The notes beneath the pieces were generated by a model. That model did no database searches and was not told the origin of the DNA. It saw only the letters and a program-made list of their open reading frames with translations. Positions 1 through 8,396 of a DNA stretch of 64,000 nt are shown here, one piece after another. Source of the stretch: Ignavibacteriota bacterium (GTDB lineage: Bacteria; Bacteroidota; Ignavibacteria; Ignavibacteriales; Melioribacteraceae); assembly GCA_013112585.1 (NCBI GenBank), contig JABFGH010000004.1, positions 124,001 through 188,000 of the forward strand, given 5' to 3'. Position 1 is the stretch's first letter. Every line of letters starts with the position of its first letter. Position numbers and translations under genes: made by a program.

Positions 1-1
1 A

Positions 2-829
2 ATTGAACTAAGCAAGTTAAATACCGGCTCGGGTTCAGCAGGTAAAAGGAATATAATTTCTTTTACTTCAGGCAAGGGGGGAACCGGTAAAACTGTGCTT
101 TCAGTTAATACGGCTTATGCTCTATCTAAACAGGGTAAAAAAGTGCTGCTTGTTGATTTAGATTCCAATCTTTCCAACATTAATATTTTGCTTAATGTTT
201 ATGCTGAAAATACAATAGCTAATTTTCTTGAAGGCAAAAAATTATTTTCCGATTTAATTTACGAGCATGATTCTAATCTTCATGTAATCTTTGGCGATTC
301 CGGCAATACTGAATATCCTAAACCAAGGATCGATCTTATAAAATTTATTTTTGTACAAATTTCAAAAATCCAAAATGATTATGATTTTGTTATAATTGAT
401 TCCACAGCAGGAATTGATGAAGATGTTTTAACAATATTAAAAAACTCTGACCTGAACATAATTGTTACCACTACAGAACCAACTGCAGTTATGGATGCTT
501 ATGTTGTACTTAAATTTTTGAAAAAGAATAATATTTTATCAAGCAGCAAAATATTAGTTAATAAATGTTTTGATAATTCCGATGCAGATTCCGCAGAGGA
601 AAACTTAAAGCAAGCCTCAATTCACTTTCTTAAACAAGAAGTCAGTTTTTTAGGTAAAGTAGGTTTTGATACAGATGTAAATAAATCAATTATCAACCAA
701 AATATTTTAGTAAAAGAAAACCCTGATAACAAAACCTCTAAACAAATTTACTCACTTTCAGCACAGTTAGAAAAACTCATTCAAGTGGTTAATAATAGCC
801 AGTCCGCAAAAGTAACTTTCTCCAAATAA
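2..829 (+). CDS. flhG: FlhG/MinD-like ATPase, 5'-truncated by window edge
   Basis: ParA/MinD-family P-loop ATPase. In flagellate bacteria FlhG controls flagellar number and placement with FlhF. The frame stays open to the window edge, and the deviant Walker A motif KGGTGKT lies at about 74-94, upstream of the first internal GTG at 95. The gene therefore starts before the window, and the GTG start would delete the ATP site. Downstream are the LLVDLDSN motif and a Walker B-like DFVIIDSTAG. Roughly 275 residues are visible, close to full length for FlhG. Its place just ahead of fliA and the flagellar operon favours FlhG over a cell-division MinD. I see no C-terminal amphipathic helix with certainty. 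Confidence 0.85.
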   Translation: MELSKLNTGSGSAGKRNIISFTSGKGGTGKTVLSVNTAYALSKQGKKVLLVDLDSNLSNINILLNVYAENTIANFLEGKKLFSDLIYEHDSNLHVIFGDSGNTEYPKPRIDLIKFIFVQISKIQNDYDFVIIDSTAGIDEDVLTILKNSDLNIIVTTTEPTAVMDAYVVLKFLKKNNILSSSKILVNKCFDNSDADSAEENLKQASIHFLKQEVSFLGKVGFDTDVNKSIINQNILVKENPDNKTSKQIYSLSAQLEKLIQVVNNSQSAKVTFSK

Positions 830-928
830 GTCCCCAAACAGCTTAAAATCAAACAAAACATAGCTCAATTAATTATTAAACCCTTGGTATAAATGTTGTC
901 AAATTACATATAAAAATAATGGTTAATA

Positions 929-1165
929 ATGAATAAAATTGTAATGCTAATAAGTTCACTTTCCTTTTTTCTGTCGATAATCTTTTTCAGTCAAAGAGAT
1001 TTTCCGCTGCAGGAAATTTTCCTCCGCTCTTTTGCAGTTTTCATAACAATAGCATTACTGCTCGGAATAATTACCATAGTTTTTATAAAATCTATAAATA
1101 AAGCTTCAATAAAAAGAAGTAAAGAAGTTCTTGATAACACAGCGGGAATAACGAATAATGAATAA
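929..1165 (+). CDS. small two-helix membrane protein ahead of fliA
   Basis: A 78-aa protein I do not recognise. It has two hydrophobic stretches (about residues 4-20 and 33-54) followed by a basic then acidic tail, so it is probably an inner-membrane hairpin protein. Its last 8 bases overlap the fliA start, which indicates translational coupling and argues that it is a real gene. It sits between flhG and fliA, a place where other bacteria often carry small unknown flagellar proteins. Function cannot be assigned. Confidence 0.6.
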   Translation: MNKIVMLISSLSFFLSIIFFSQRDFPLQEIFLRSFAVFITIALLLGIITIVFIKSINKASIKRSKEVLDNTAGITNNE

Positions 1166-1787
1166 TTTACACTTGTGGACACAATATAAGTCCTCGCCTA
1201 CAACTGATGTAAAAAAACAGATAATGCTCAGCTATTCTAACTTAGTTCATTATGTAATTTATCATTCCAAATTTTTCAATCAAGATTTACTGGATGACGG
1301 TGACTTTTACCAATTTGGAATTGAAGGACTAAGCGAAGCAATAGAGCGATTTGACCCTGAATACGGAACTAAGTTTGAAACTTATGCCATTCAGAGAATA
1401 AGAGGCAAAATAATTGATGAACTAAGAAAAGTTCAGATAAAGCCCCGCATTAAATCTACTGAAGACCCCGATGCTTTATACTACAGTAATGTATCCTTAA
1501 ACCGATCGTATAACGATGACGAAGGCTACATGCTGTATGAAACAATTCCGGATGAAGTAGAAATACCTGACCAGACGGTAGAGAAAAATGAAGAAAAAGA
1601 ACTGCTGGTTGCTACAATGAAAACTTTGGAAGAAAGAGACAGACTGATACTCAGTTTGTATTATTACGAAGGCTTAAATTACCGGGAGATTGCAGAGATA
1701 TTAAAAATTACCGTTTCCCGCGTTTCACAAATTCATTCAAAAATTTTAAAAGTACTTAAGAAAAAATTAGAAACAATTGATGAATAA
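1158..1787 (+). CDS. fliA: RNA polymerase sigma factor FliA (sigma-28)
   Basis: A 209-aa sigma-70 family factor of the FliA/WhiG class, which directs transcription of late flagellar genes. Region 2 is visible around residues 45-95 (GIEGLSEAIERFDPEYG, then FETYAIQRIRGKIIDELRK). Region 4 with its helix-turn-helix is at about 150-205 (LEERDRLILSLYYYEG, LNYREIAEILKI). Length is slightly short of the usual 230-250 residues. The start overlaps the preceding small gene and the end overlaps the HDOD gene. No flgM anti-sigma gene was recognised in the window. Confidence 0.93.
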   Translation: MNNLHLWTQYKSSPTTDVKKQIMLSYSNLVHYVIYHSKFFNQDLLDDGDFYQFGIEGLSEAIERFDPEYGTKFETYAIQRIRGKIIDELRKVQIKPRIKSTEDPDALYYSNVSLNRSYNDDEGYMLYETIPDEVEIPDQTVEKNEEKELLVATMKTLEERDRLILSLYYYEGLNYREIAEILKITVSRVSQIHSKILKVLKKKLETIDE

Positions 1788-2658
1788 TCAGACTATTGAC
1801 ATAGAAGCAAAGAAAGAGAAGAATAGAAACTTTTTAGCAAGTATTCAAAATCTTCCTTCAATACCGGTTGTTATGATGGAGGTTACAAATTTATTAGGTA
1901 ATCCAAATACAAGTGCCGGAGAGCTGGGTAAAATAATTAGTAAAGATCAGGGACTTGTAACTAAAATTCTGCGAGTCGCAAATTCACCTTTGTACGGCTT
2001 GCCGCGTAAGGTTTCTACTATAGAATTTGCCATTGTAATTTTAGGTTTTACGCACATTAAAAATATTGTTGTTGCGCTTTCAGCATTTGAGGCGTTCAAT
2101 TCTAAAAATGATCAGAAGTGGGATAAGAAAAAATTCTGGGCTCATTCTATAATGACTGCAACCGTTGCCAAAAGAATTTCGGAAGATATTGGTTATCGAA
2201 AATCGGGTGAGGCTTTTATTGCAGGGCTTCTGCACGATCTTGGTATTTCGGTTATTCAAAGATTTTTTTCAAAACAATTTAAAGAGATAATTGAACTGGT
2301 TGAAACCCAAAAGATACGTTATATAAATGCAGAGGAACAAGTTATGGGTTTGAATCATGGTGAGATTGGGCAATACTTAGCCGAAAGATGGAACCTTCCC
2401 GAATCACTCGGTGAAACAATTCGTCACCATCATAAACCATCGGAATCAGAGGACTTTAAAGTTGTGGCTTCAATTGTACACCTGGCAGATTACCTTACAC
2501 AACGTTTTAAAGTTGCAGATTTAAGCTGGGATGAGGGAATGCAGTTTGACGATAATATTGTTGATATACTCCGCTTAGGCGACGAACAAAACTTAAATAA
2601 CATGATACTCAGCTATGAGAAATTATTAGTTGATCAATATGAATCTATAAAAATATGA
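1780..2658 (+). CDS. HDOD-domain signalling protein (first copy)
   Basis: A single-domain HDOD protein of about 292 aa (domain roughly residues 15-215). HDOD is an HD-GYP-like fold used in signalling output, usually without proven hydrolase activity. Visible landmarks are SIPVVMMEV, ISKDQGLVTKILRVANSPLYG, FIAGLLHDLG, LNHGEIGQYLAERW, IRHHH and SIVHLADYLTQ. A TTG three bases upstream is also possible, but ATG at 1780, inside the fliA stop overlap, is preferred. It is a clear tandem paralogue of the next gene. HDOD proteins are often linked to motility and stress signalling, but the partner here is unknown. Confidence 0.85.
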   Translation: MNNQTIDIEAKKEKNRNFLASIQNLPSIPVVMMEVTNLLGNPNTSAGELGKIISKDQGLVTKILRVANSPLYGLPRKVSTIEFAIVILGFTHIKNIVVALSAFEAFNSKNDQKWDKKKFWAHSIMTATVAKRISEDIGYRKSGEAFIAGLLHDLGISVIQRFFSKQFKEIIELVETQKIRYINAEEQVMGLNHGEIGQYLAERWNLPESLGETIRHHHKPSESEDFKVVASIVHLADYLTQRFKVADLSWDEGMQFDDNIVDILRLGDEQNLNNMILSYEKLLVDQYESIKI

Positions 2659-2671
2659 AGTGAGATAAAAA

Positions 2672-3547
2672 ATGTATGAAGAAGACATACTAGAAAAAAA
2701 ACAGAGAACTGAATTAGTTCTAAAAAACGTTTACAACCTGCCGCCAATGCCGCAGGTAATTGATGAAACGTTAAGACTGTTAAATAGCAAAACCTCTACC
2801 GTGCGTGAGTTAACCGCGGTTATTATTAAAGATCAAAGTCTTGTTACAAAAATTCTATCGATAGCCAATTCGCCGCTTTACGGTTTGCAGCGCAGAGTTT
2901 CGACAATTGACTTTGCTGTAACAATTTTAGGTTATGCGGAATTAAGAAATATAGTGCTGATCTTATCTATGATAGAATCTTTTAAAAATAAAACAGATAA
3001 ATACCTTGACCAGAAAGAATTTTGGATGCATTCCTATATTGTTGGAAGTGCGTGTAAAAAACTTTCCGATGATCTTAATTTGCAGAAATCATCCGAAGCT
3101 TTTATTGCCGGTTTCCTTCATGATCTTGGTGTTACTGTCATGCATCGATATTTCCATTCCAATTTTATTACAATTACAGATCTTGTATTAAATGAAGGCA
3201 TGAATCATTTAGATGCTGAGAAAGAAATTTTAGGATTAACACACGGAGAAATTGGAACAATACTTTTAGAAAAGTGGAACTTCCCAAATAGCTTATGCGA
3301 TCCCGTTCGATTTCATCACACTCCAGGTAAGTCCGCTAATAAAGTTTTAGCATCGCTAATTCACTTAGTTGATTATATGACACAGAAATTTGAAATAGGC
3401 AATTTTAAGTGGGATGAAAAAATTGAACTTGATGAGGAAGCCATTGCTGAACTGAAATTAATAGATAAAAATAATGTTGATGAATTTATTGAATCATACA
3501 GAAATATGTTTCAGGAACAACTTCAAAATATAAGGTTATTCAATTGA
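2672..3547 (+). CDS. HDOD-domain signalling protein (second copy)
   Basis: A 291-aa tandem paralogue of the preceding HDOD gene, with the same landmarks in the same order: PPMPQVIDETL, IIKDQSLVTKILSIANSPLYG, FIAGFLHDLG, LTHGEIGTILLEKW and ASLIHLVDYMTQ. It has diverged in other positions, so the duplication is not recent. It is 13 bp downstream of the first copy, and its TGA overlaps the TTG start of the kinase-like gene. Two adjacent HDODs could form a heterodimer, which is inference. Confidence 0.85.
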   Translation: MYEEDILEKKQRTELVLKNVYNLPPMPQVIDETLRLLNSKTSTVRELTAVIIKDQSLVTKILSIANSPLYGLQRRVSTIDFAVTILGYAELRNIVLILSMIESFKNKTDKYLDQKEFWMHSYIVGSACKKLSDDLNLQKSSEAFIAGFLHDLGVTVMHRYFHSNFITITDLVLNEGMNHLDAEKEILGLTHGEIGTILLEKWNFPNSLCDPVRFHHTPGKSANKVLASLIHLVDYMTQKFEIGNFKWDEKIELDEEAIAELKLIDKNNVDEFIESYRNMFQEQLQNIRLFN

Positions 3548-4848
3548 GGTTAATTAAAGAAAATACATTCGCCTTTGAATCTTTTTATGATTCGCTGCGA
3601 GAAAAACGGCAGATAGAAAATAAAAAGAATGGATCATTAAATTTTGATTATGAGAATGAGAACCCCAATACTCTGCTTCAAAAGTATGCTCACTTCATTC
3701 AAAATATTTCTCTTCTCGAAAATAAAATTAATAATGCCGATTCAAGCGATTCAATAATTAGTATTTTCAATGCGGCAATTAAAAGAATACTCACTTCAAA
3801 AAAAGCCGACTTCTTTTTCTTCGATAAAACAAATCAGACTTTTTACCCTGCTGTAAAAACAAATGATGCCGCCGCCGGATTTATAAATCATATTAATAAG
3901 GAAGGTATTCTGGATTGGGTATATGAGAATCGCGAGCCGACCATTATTCCCGACACAAAAACTTACAGCATTAAAGGCTCCCAGTTAAACTATTTAGTTT
4001 TCCCAATAATTCAGAACAATAAGAACAAAGGACTGCTTTCAATAATAACTCCTATTTCCTCAGTTTCATCTTTTTCCATAGAAGTACACATGGTAAAAAT
4101 TGCTATCGGCATTGCGTTTCCCCGCATTCAGCTTTTAAGAAAGCAAGAAAGAATGAACAGAGTTTACAAAGAATTGCAAACATACCAATCAAAACTAAAG
4201 CAGGATTATAAACTTTCGGCAATTGGCGAATTGACTGAAGGTATTGTTGAAAATTTACTAACACCAATGCAGATAATACTTAGCAATACCGAAATGCTGG
4301 AGGAAAAATATGGCGAAACTGATAAAGAGAATTTTGTATCAATAAAAAAACAGATAAAATCAATTGATGCAATGGTAACAAGACTTGTAAAATTTTCCAG
4401 CAGAAACAGAACTAAAGAATCAACACAATCATGCGACTTAAATAAAATTATTTCCGACTATTTTCAATTGATCGAATCATTCTTCAAAAATAAAAATTAC
4501 GAATGCATTGTCGATCTTGAAGAAAATCTTCCGACAATTCTTAGTCACCCCGACCATATAAAGCAATTGCTCACACATGTGTTTTCGATTATACGGGCAA
4601 ACATGAATGATGACGGCGGATTGCTGGTTCAGACAAAACAATCGCAGGAAAAAGTAATTATTAGAATTATAACTACAGATTATATAGCCGGTTTAGCCGG
4701 TAGCAATTTAGCTGAAAGCAGTGATGCCAGTATTAAATTAATTAAAAATTTAATGAAGAAGCACGAAGGGAATATAACCTGTAAAGCGCAGCCTTCATCC
4801 GGTTCGCATATTGTATTAGAATTTCCTTTAAGAAGGAAGCTGAGATAA
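3544..4848 (+). CDS. GAF / histidine-kinase-like protein lacking the phospho-acceptor His
   Basis: A 434-aa protein with a GAF-like sensor region (about 60-195), a dimerisation helix pair (about 220-290) and a degenerate kinase C-terminus (about 315-430). The H-box position, normally G-I-A-H-E-x-N-N-P, reads GIVENLLTP, so the phosphorylated His is Glu. The N-box region (LLTHVFSIIRANM) lacks the catalytic Asn pattern, and the D-x-G-x-G box is replaced by IAGLAGSNLAES. It therefore looks like a pseudokinase, possibly an allosteric partner of the HDODs. The start is TTG at 3544, overlapping the preceding stop. No membrane segment is obvious. Confidence 0.72.
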   Translation: MRLIKENTFAFESFYDSLREKRQIENKKNGSLNFDYENENPNTLLQKYAHFIQNISLLENKINNADSSDSIISIFNAAIKRILTSKKADFFFFDKTNQTFYPAVKTNDAAAGFINHINKEGILDWVYENREPTIIPDTKTYSIKGSQLNYLVFPIIQNNKNKGLLSIITPISSVSSFSIEVHMVKIAIGIAFPRIQLLRKQERMNRVYKELQTYQSKLKQDYKLSAIGELTEGIVENLLTPMQIILSNTEMLEEKYGETDKENFVSIKKQIKSIDAMVTRLVKFSSRNRTKESTQSCDLNKIISDYFQLIESFFKNKNYECIVDLEENLPTILSHPDHIKQLLTHVFSIIRANMNDDGGLLVQTKQSQEKVIIRIITTDYIAGLAGSNLAESSDASIKLIKNLMKKHEGNITCKAQPSSGSHIVLEFPLRRKLR

Positions 4849-5597
4849 TGAAATTTATGAGATCACCAATAGCGGTTATGTTTTATTTATTAGGGTTAAC
4901 ACTAAATGCACAAATTGCACCGGATAGTGTTAACATAAAGATGATAGTTCAAAATCAAATTAAAGCTGCCCAGGAAGTTTTAGAAAAAGAGAAAGAAAAA
5001 ATTGAAATCTATAAAGCCGAGCAACAGGCTAAAGTAAATTCAGCAAAGAAAAATACTGCGGGAATAACGCAAGAAGTAAAAGCTGAAGATGACATTTACT
5101 TAAAACTGTACATAGTATTAACAGCGGTATTTTTAGCAACTCTTGTTGTGGCTTACAGAAGAAGAAAAGCAATTGAAAAAACATTACGCGAACGGCAGCT
5201 TAAGAAAAATATTAAACTGATGCGCGAAGAAACTCCATATACAAATGCTGAAGATGAACTAAAAGATCTGCGTAAAATTATGCTTAATGCCGCCGAAATG
5301 AGTGACAGTGCGAACGAATTAACTATGGGGAAAGATAATTTCAGATTATCGAAAGGTGAAATTTTACTTGCCGAAAAAATTATTGCAAAACGGAAAAAGA
5401 CAAAAACTAAAATTAAGAGCAGTGACAAAAATGATAAAGCAGAAGCTCAAACCGGTAGAAAACAAAAGGCTAAAATTGAAAAGTCGATTGGCTTGAGTGA
5501 AGAAGAAATATTAAAGAAAGCAAAAGAATTAAAAATTTCCCGCGAGGAAGTAATGTTAGCTGAACTGTTGAAAAAAATAAAATCGAGTGCGGCATGA
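4848..5597 (+). CDS. unknown membrane protein with coiled coil and basic cytoplasmic tail
   Basis: A 249-aa protein I do not recognise. The N-terminus looks like a signal peptide (cut near LNAQ). A charged, probably coiled-coil stretch follows (about 30-70), then one transmembrane helix (about 84-100, LYIVLTAVFLATLVVAY) and a long Lys/Glu-rich C-terminus. Its position between the regulatory genes and flgF suggests a flagellum-linked role such as FliO-like or motor-associated, but nothing specific supports a name. The start overlaps the preceding stop by one base. Confidence 0.6.
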   Translation: MKFMRSPIAVMFYLLGLTLNAQIAPDSVNIKMIVQNQIKAAQEVLEKEKEKIEIYKAEQQAKVNSAKKNTAGITQEVKAEDDIYLKLYIVLTAVFLATLVVAYRRRKAIEKTLRERQLKKNIKLMREETPYTNAEDELKDLRKIMLNAAEMSDSANELTMGKDNFRLSKGEILLAEKIIAKRKKTKTKIKSSDKNDKAEAQTGRKQKAKIEKSIGLSEEEILKKAKELKISREEVMLAELLKKIKSSAA

Positions 5598-5633
5598 CAA
5601 ATAATATTATTGAAACTAAAAGCCGGATGAAAA

Positions 5634-6341
5634 ATGATTAAAGGAATATACAACGCATCGCGCAGTATGAATGCCGGAATGAAAAACATGAATGCTGTTG
5701 CAAATAATTTAGCAAACCTAAATACAACCGGTTATAAACGGCTTGTACCTTTTACGGAAGTCATGTCTGAATACGCGCCCGGCAAGGTTCATCAGCTAAC
5801 AGATTTTAGGGAAGGTGAATTAGTTAACACGCAAAATAGATTAGACATGGCGTTAAACGGTGATGCCTTTTTTGCCGTTCAGTCGGATAGCGGAATTAGA
5901 TTTACAAAGAACGGCAAATTTAATATTTCTGATGACGGCTATTTAACAACTGAGAGCGGTGATAGAGTTCTGGGTCATTCCGGAGAAATTAATGTTACAA
6001 GATTTATGCTTGAGAAAGACCCGGAAGTAATTATAAATGATAGCGGTCAAATTCAAATTGGCAGTAACATTGTTGATAAATTATTGATAACAAAAATAAG
6101 TGATAAACAATCTTTAACCCATGATCAAAACTCCAATTTCATTTTGCGTGAAGGAAATTTTGGAATTGCAGATGCTGCCGATTATAAAGTTATGCAGGGT
6201 TATTTAGAAGCATCAAATGTAAATCCGATTTTAGAAATGGAATCGATGATTAAAACAAGTAAGAACTACGAAACTTCACAAAAGATTGTTAACTATTTAG
6301 ACCAGTCACTTTCGATGGCTAAAGAAATAGGAAAAGTTTAA
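5634..6341 (+). CDS. flgF: flagellar basal-body rod protein FlgF-like
   Basis: A 235-aa rod/hook-family protein, slightly shorter than its neighbour FlgG. The N-terminal signature (MNAVANNLANLNTTGYKR, about residues 20-37) is the conserved rod helix. The middle DMALNGDAFFAV and the C-terminal MQGYLEASNVNPILEMESMI with an amphipathic helix complete the family pattern. Preceding flgG and being the shorter copy favours proximal rod FlgF, although FlgF and FlgG are close paralogues. It should be exported by the flagellar type III apparatus, consistent with the absence of a signal peptide. Confidence 0.82.
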   Translation: MIKGIYNASRSMNAGMKNMNAVANNLANLNTTGYKRLVPFTEVMSEYAPGKVHQLTDFREGELVNTQNRLDMALNGDAFFAVQSDSGIRFTKNGKFNISDDGYLTTESGDRVLGHSGEINVTRFMLEKDPEVIINDSGQIQIGSNIVDKLLITKISDKQSLTHDQNSNFILREGNFGIADAADYKVMQGYLEASNVNPILEMESMIKTSKNYETSQKIVNYLDQSLSMAKEIGKV

Positions 6342-6352
6342 GGAGAAAATAA

Positions 6353-7153
6353 ATGTCATCAAGATCATTACGTACAGCAGCTTCCGGAATGAATGCACAG
6401 CAAATTAACATCGAAGTAATTTCGAATAATATTGCAAACATTAATACTACCGCGTTCAAAAAGAACAGAGCAGAGTTTCAGGATTTGATGTATCAGGAAA
6501 TCCAGGTGAATTCAATCTCTTCACCGGCGAGCGGAATTTCGGATACTATTTCAAATAAAATTGAAGTAGGTAACGGCGTTAAGCCCTCATCAACACAGAA
6601 GCTGTTTAAGCAGGGCGATTTAACTGCTACAAATCAGCAGCTTGATGTTGCTATTCAAGGCGAAGGTTTTTTTCAGGTACGGAAAGCTGACGGCTCTTAC
6701 GCTTACACGAGAGACGGTTCATTTAAGATTGATGCAAACGGTCAAATGGTAACTGCTGCAGGTTATTCTTTAGACCCTGATATAATTTTTAGTGAAGATA
6801 CTTTGGGAATGAGAATTGCACGTGACGGAACGGTAGAACTGGAAACTGCAAGCGGCGATTTAATTTCAGTTGATTCAATTCAGCTCGTTCGTTTTTTGAA
6901 TCCCGGCGGCTTAGCTCCTATAGGCGATAATCTTTACCTGGAAACACCCGAATCGGGTACGCCTTTGTTTGGTGTTGCCGGAAGTGACGGCTTCGGTGAA
7001 CTGCATCAAGGTTATCTTGAATCTTCCAATGTGGAAATTGTTGAAGAAATGATTGCTATGATTACCGCTCAGCGTTCTTATGAAATAAATTCTAAAACTG
7101 TAAAAACAGTTGAAGAAATGATGAGCATGGCAAATAATCTTAAAAGAGGTTAA
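6353..7153 (+). CDS. flgG: flagellar distal rod protein FlgG
   Basis: A 266-aa protein, the usual FlgG length. It has the rod signature (VISNNIANINTTAFKK), the central LDVAIQGEGFFQV and YTRDGSFKID motifs, and the C-terminal LHQGYLESSNVEIVEEM followed by the conserved AQRSYEINSK. A strong Shine-Dalgarno sequence (AAGGAG) precedes the ATG. It forms the distal rod inside the P- and L-rings, which are encoded just downstream. The gap from flgF is 11 bp. Confidence 0.93.
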   Translation: MSSRSLRTAASGMNAQQINIEVISNNIANINTTAFKKNRAEFQDLMYQEIQVNSISSPASGISDTISNKIEVGNGVKPSSTQKLFKQGDLTATNQQLDVAIQGEGFFQVRKADGSYAYTRDGSFKIDANGQMVTAAGYSLDPDIIFSEDTLGMRIARDGTVELETASGDLISVDSIQLVRFLNPGGLAPIGDNLYLETPESGTPLFGVAGSDGFGELHQGYLESSNVEIVEEMIAMITAQRSYEINSKTVKTVEEMMSMANNLKRG

Positions 7154-7158
7154 TTAAG

Positions 7159-7809
7159 GTGGTTACATTTTTATTAGGAATATTGTTTTTAATTTCTCCG
7201 GTTAAAAAGGAGGCTGAACTAAAAGTTGAGAAATACTTAAATCAGCGATTGACAAATTGTGAGTCTTTCGAATTTGAAATTTTCAACATTCCTAAAAATA
7301 TTTCCGACTTTAAAATTAAAGAGAATGATGAATTTGTAATTAGCGGTTCGATCTGCTACATACCTATAAAAGCTGTCCGAAATAATCATTCAGAATTCAA
7401 CTCTCTTTTATCAGTAAAAATTAAAAGATATTCTAAAATTCTTGCGGCAGTCAATTCGATAGAAAATAAATCTGAATTATATCCTGCGGATTTTGAATAT
7501 AAAACAATTGATATTACTGCTTTAAGAGGCGAACCCATTACTGAGTTAAATTCTATTAGTTCGTTCAGAGCAAAATGCTTTATAAAAAGCGGAGATGTAT
7601 TAACTGAAAATATGATTGAACTGCTGCCGGCAGTTTATTCCGGTGATAAGATTACGGCAAATATCAAATATGGAAATGTGATTGTTTCCACCGATGCTTA
7701 TGCAAGAAACGACGGAAGCATTGGAGACATAATTAAAATAAGAACCAGAGATAATAAGCAGTTTAAAGCAGAAATTTTAGATTCAAAAAATGTTAACATA
7801 ATTGAGTAG
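7159..7809 (+). CDS. flgA: flagellar P-ring assembly chaperone FlgA
   Basis: A 216-aa FlgA/SAF-domain protein that helps FlgI polymerise into the P-ring in the periplasm. The N-terminus is hydrophobic (VTFLLGILFLISPV) and works as a short export signal. The C-terminal SAF part shows TALRGEPI, FIKSGDVLTENMIE, GDKITANIKYGNVIVSTDAYA and GSIGDIIKIRT, typical of FlgA. The start is GTG, six bases after the flgG stop, with the SD inside the gap. Its location between flgG and flgH-flgI fits the role. Confidence 0.85.
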   Translation: MVTFLLGILFLISPVKKEAELKVEKYLNQRLTNCESFEFEIFNIPKNISDFKIKENDEFVISGSICYIPIKAVRNNHSEFNSLLSVKIKRYSKILAAVNSIENKSELYPADFEYKTIDITALRGEPITELNSISSFRAKCFIKSGDVLTENMIELLPAVYSGDKITANIKYGNVIVSTDAYARNDGSIGDIIKIRTRDNKQFKAEILDSKNVNIIE

Positions 7810-7813
7810 AAAT

Positions 7814-8389
7814 ATGAAACGAATACTAATTACAATAATTTTTTTAGCATCTGCATACAACCTATGCGCACAGGATTTTAGAAACAATGCAAACGCTTCA
7901 CTTTTTTCCGATCAGAAAGCGGCGCGTGTTGGCGATGCAATTACAATTTGGGTTGTCGAATCATCCGAAGCATCAAACAATGCTCAAACTTCAACCAGTA
8001 AGGATAGCGATTTGGGTTTAAATTTCGGCGGCTCTTTGGATGAAACAAATTTACCGCAGGCGAATTTCGGCATGGATACTAAAAATGGTTTTAAAGGCTC
8101 AGGCTCAACCCAAACAAGGGGAATGATAAAAACTAAAATTAGTGCAAGAATAGATTCAATGCTTGCAAACGGAGATCTGTTTATTAAAGGAAGCAGAAAA
8201 ATATCGATCAACGGTGAAGAACAAACATTGTTTATTAAAGGTATAGTTAGGGCTTCAGACATTAGAGCCGATAATTCTGTGTTATCATACAATGTTTCGG
8301 ATGCAGAATTTATTTTTGACGGCAGCGGTATGATTGCTAATGCGCAGGAGCCGGGCTGGTTAACAAAATTTTTCCATTGGTTATTTTAG
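7814..8389 (+). CDS. flgH: flagellar L-ring protein FlgH
   Basis: FlgH forms the outer-membrane L-ring. The start chosen is ATG 7814 (191 aa), because it gives a clean signal peptide. A TTG at 7802 would add four residues and overlap flgA. Family motifs are SLFSDQKAARVGDAITIWVVE near the N-terminus, GMIKTKISARI and NGDLFIKGSRKI in the middle, then the C-terminal IRASDIRADN-like segment. FlgH is normally a lipoprotein. Here the candidate lipobox is weak (YNLC before AQD), so simple signal peptidase I cleavage after AQ is equally likely. Confidence 0.9.
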   Translation: MKRILITIIFLASAYNLCAQDFRNNANASLFSDQKAARVGDAITIWVVESSEASNNAQTSTSKDSDLGLNFGGSLDETNLPQANFGMDTKNGFKGSGSTQTRGMIKTKISARIDSMLANGDLFIKGSRKISINGEEQTLFIKGIVRASDIRADNSVLSYNVSDAEFIFDGSGMIANAQEPGWLTKFFHWLF

Positions 8390-8396
8390 GTTCAAT

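Noticed and set aside
95-829. GTG at 95 as the start of the FlhG gene
   Set aside because: The frame continues upstream and includes the Walker A Lys motif, so the gene begins before the window.
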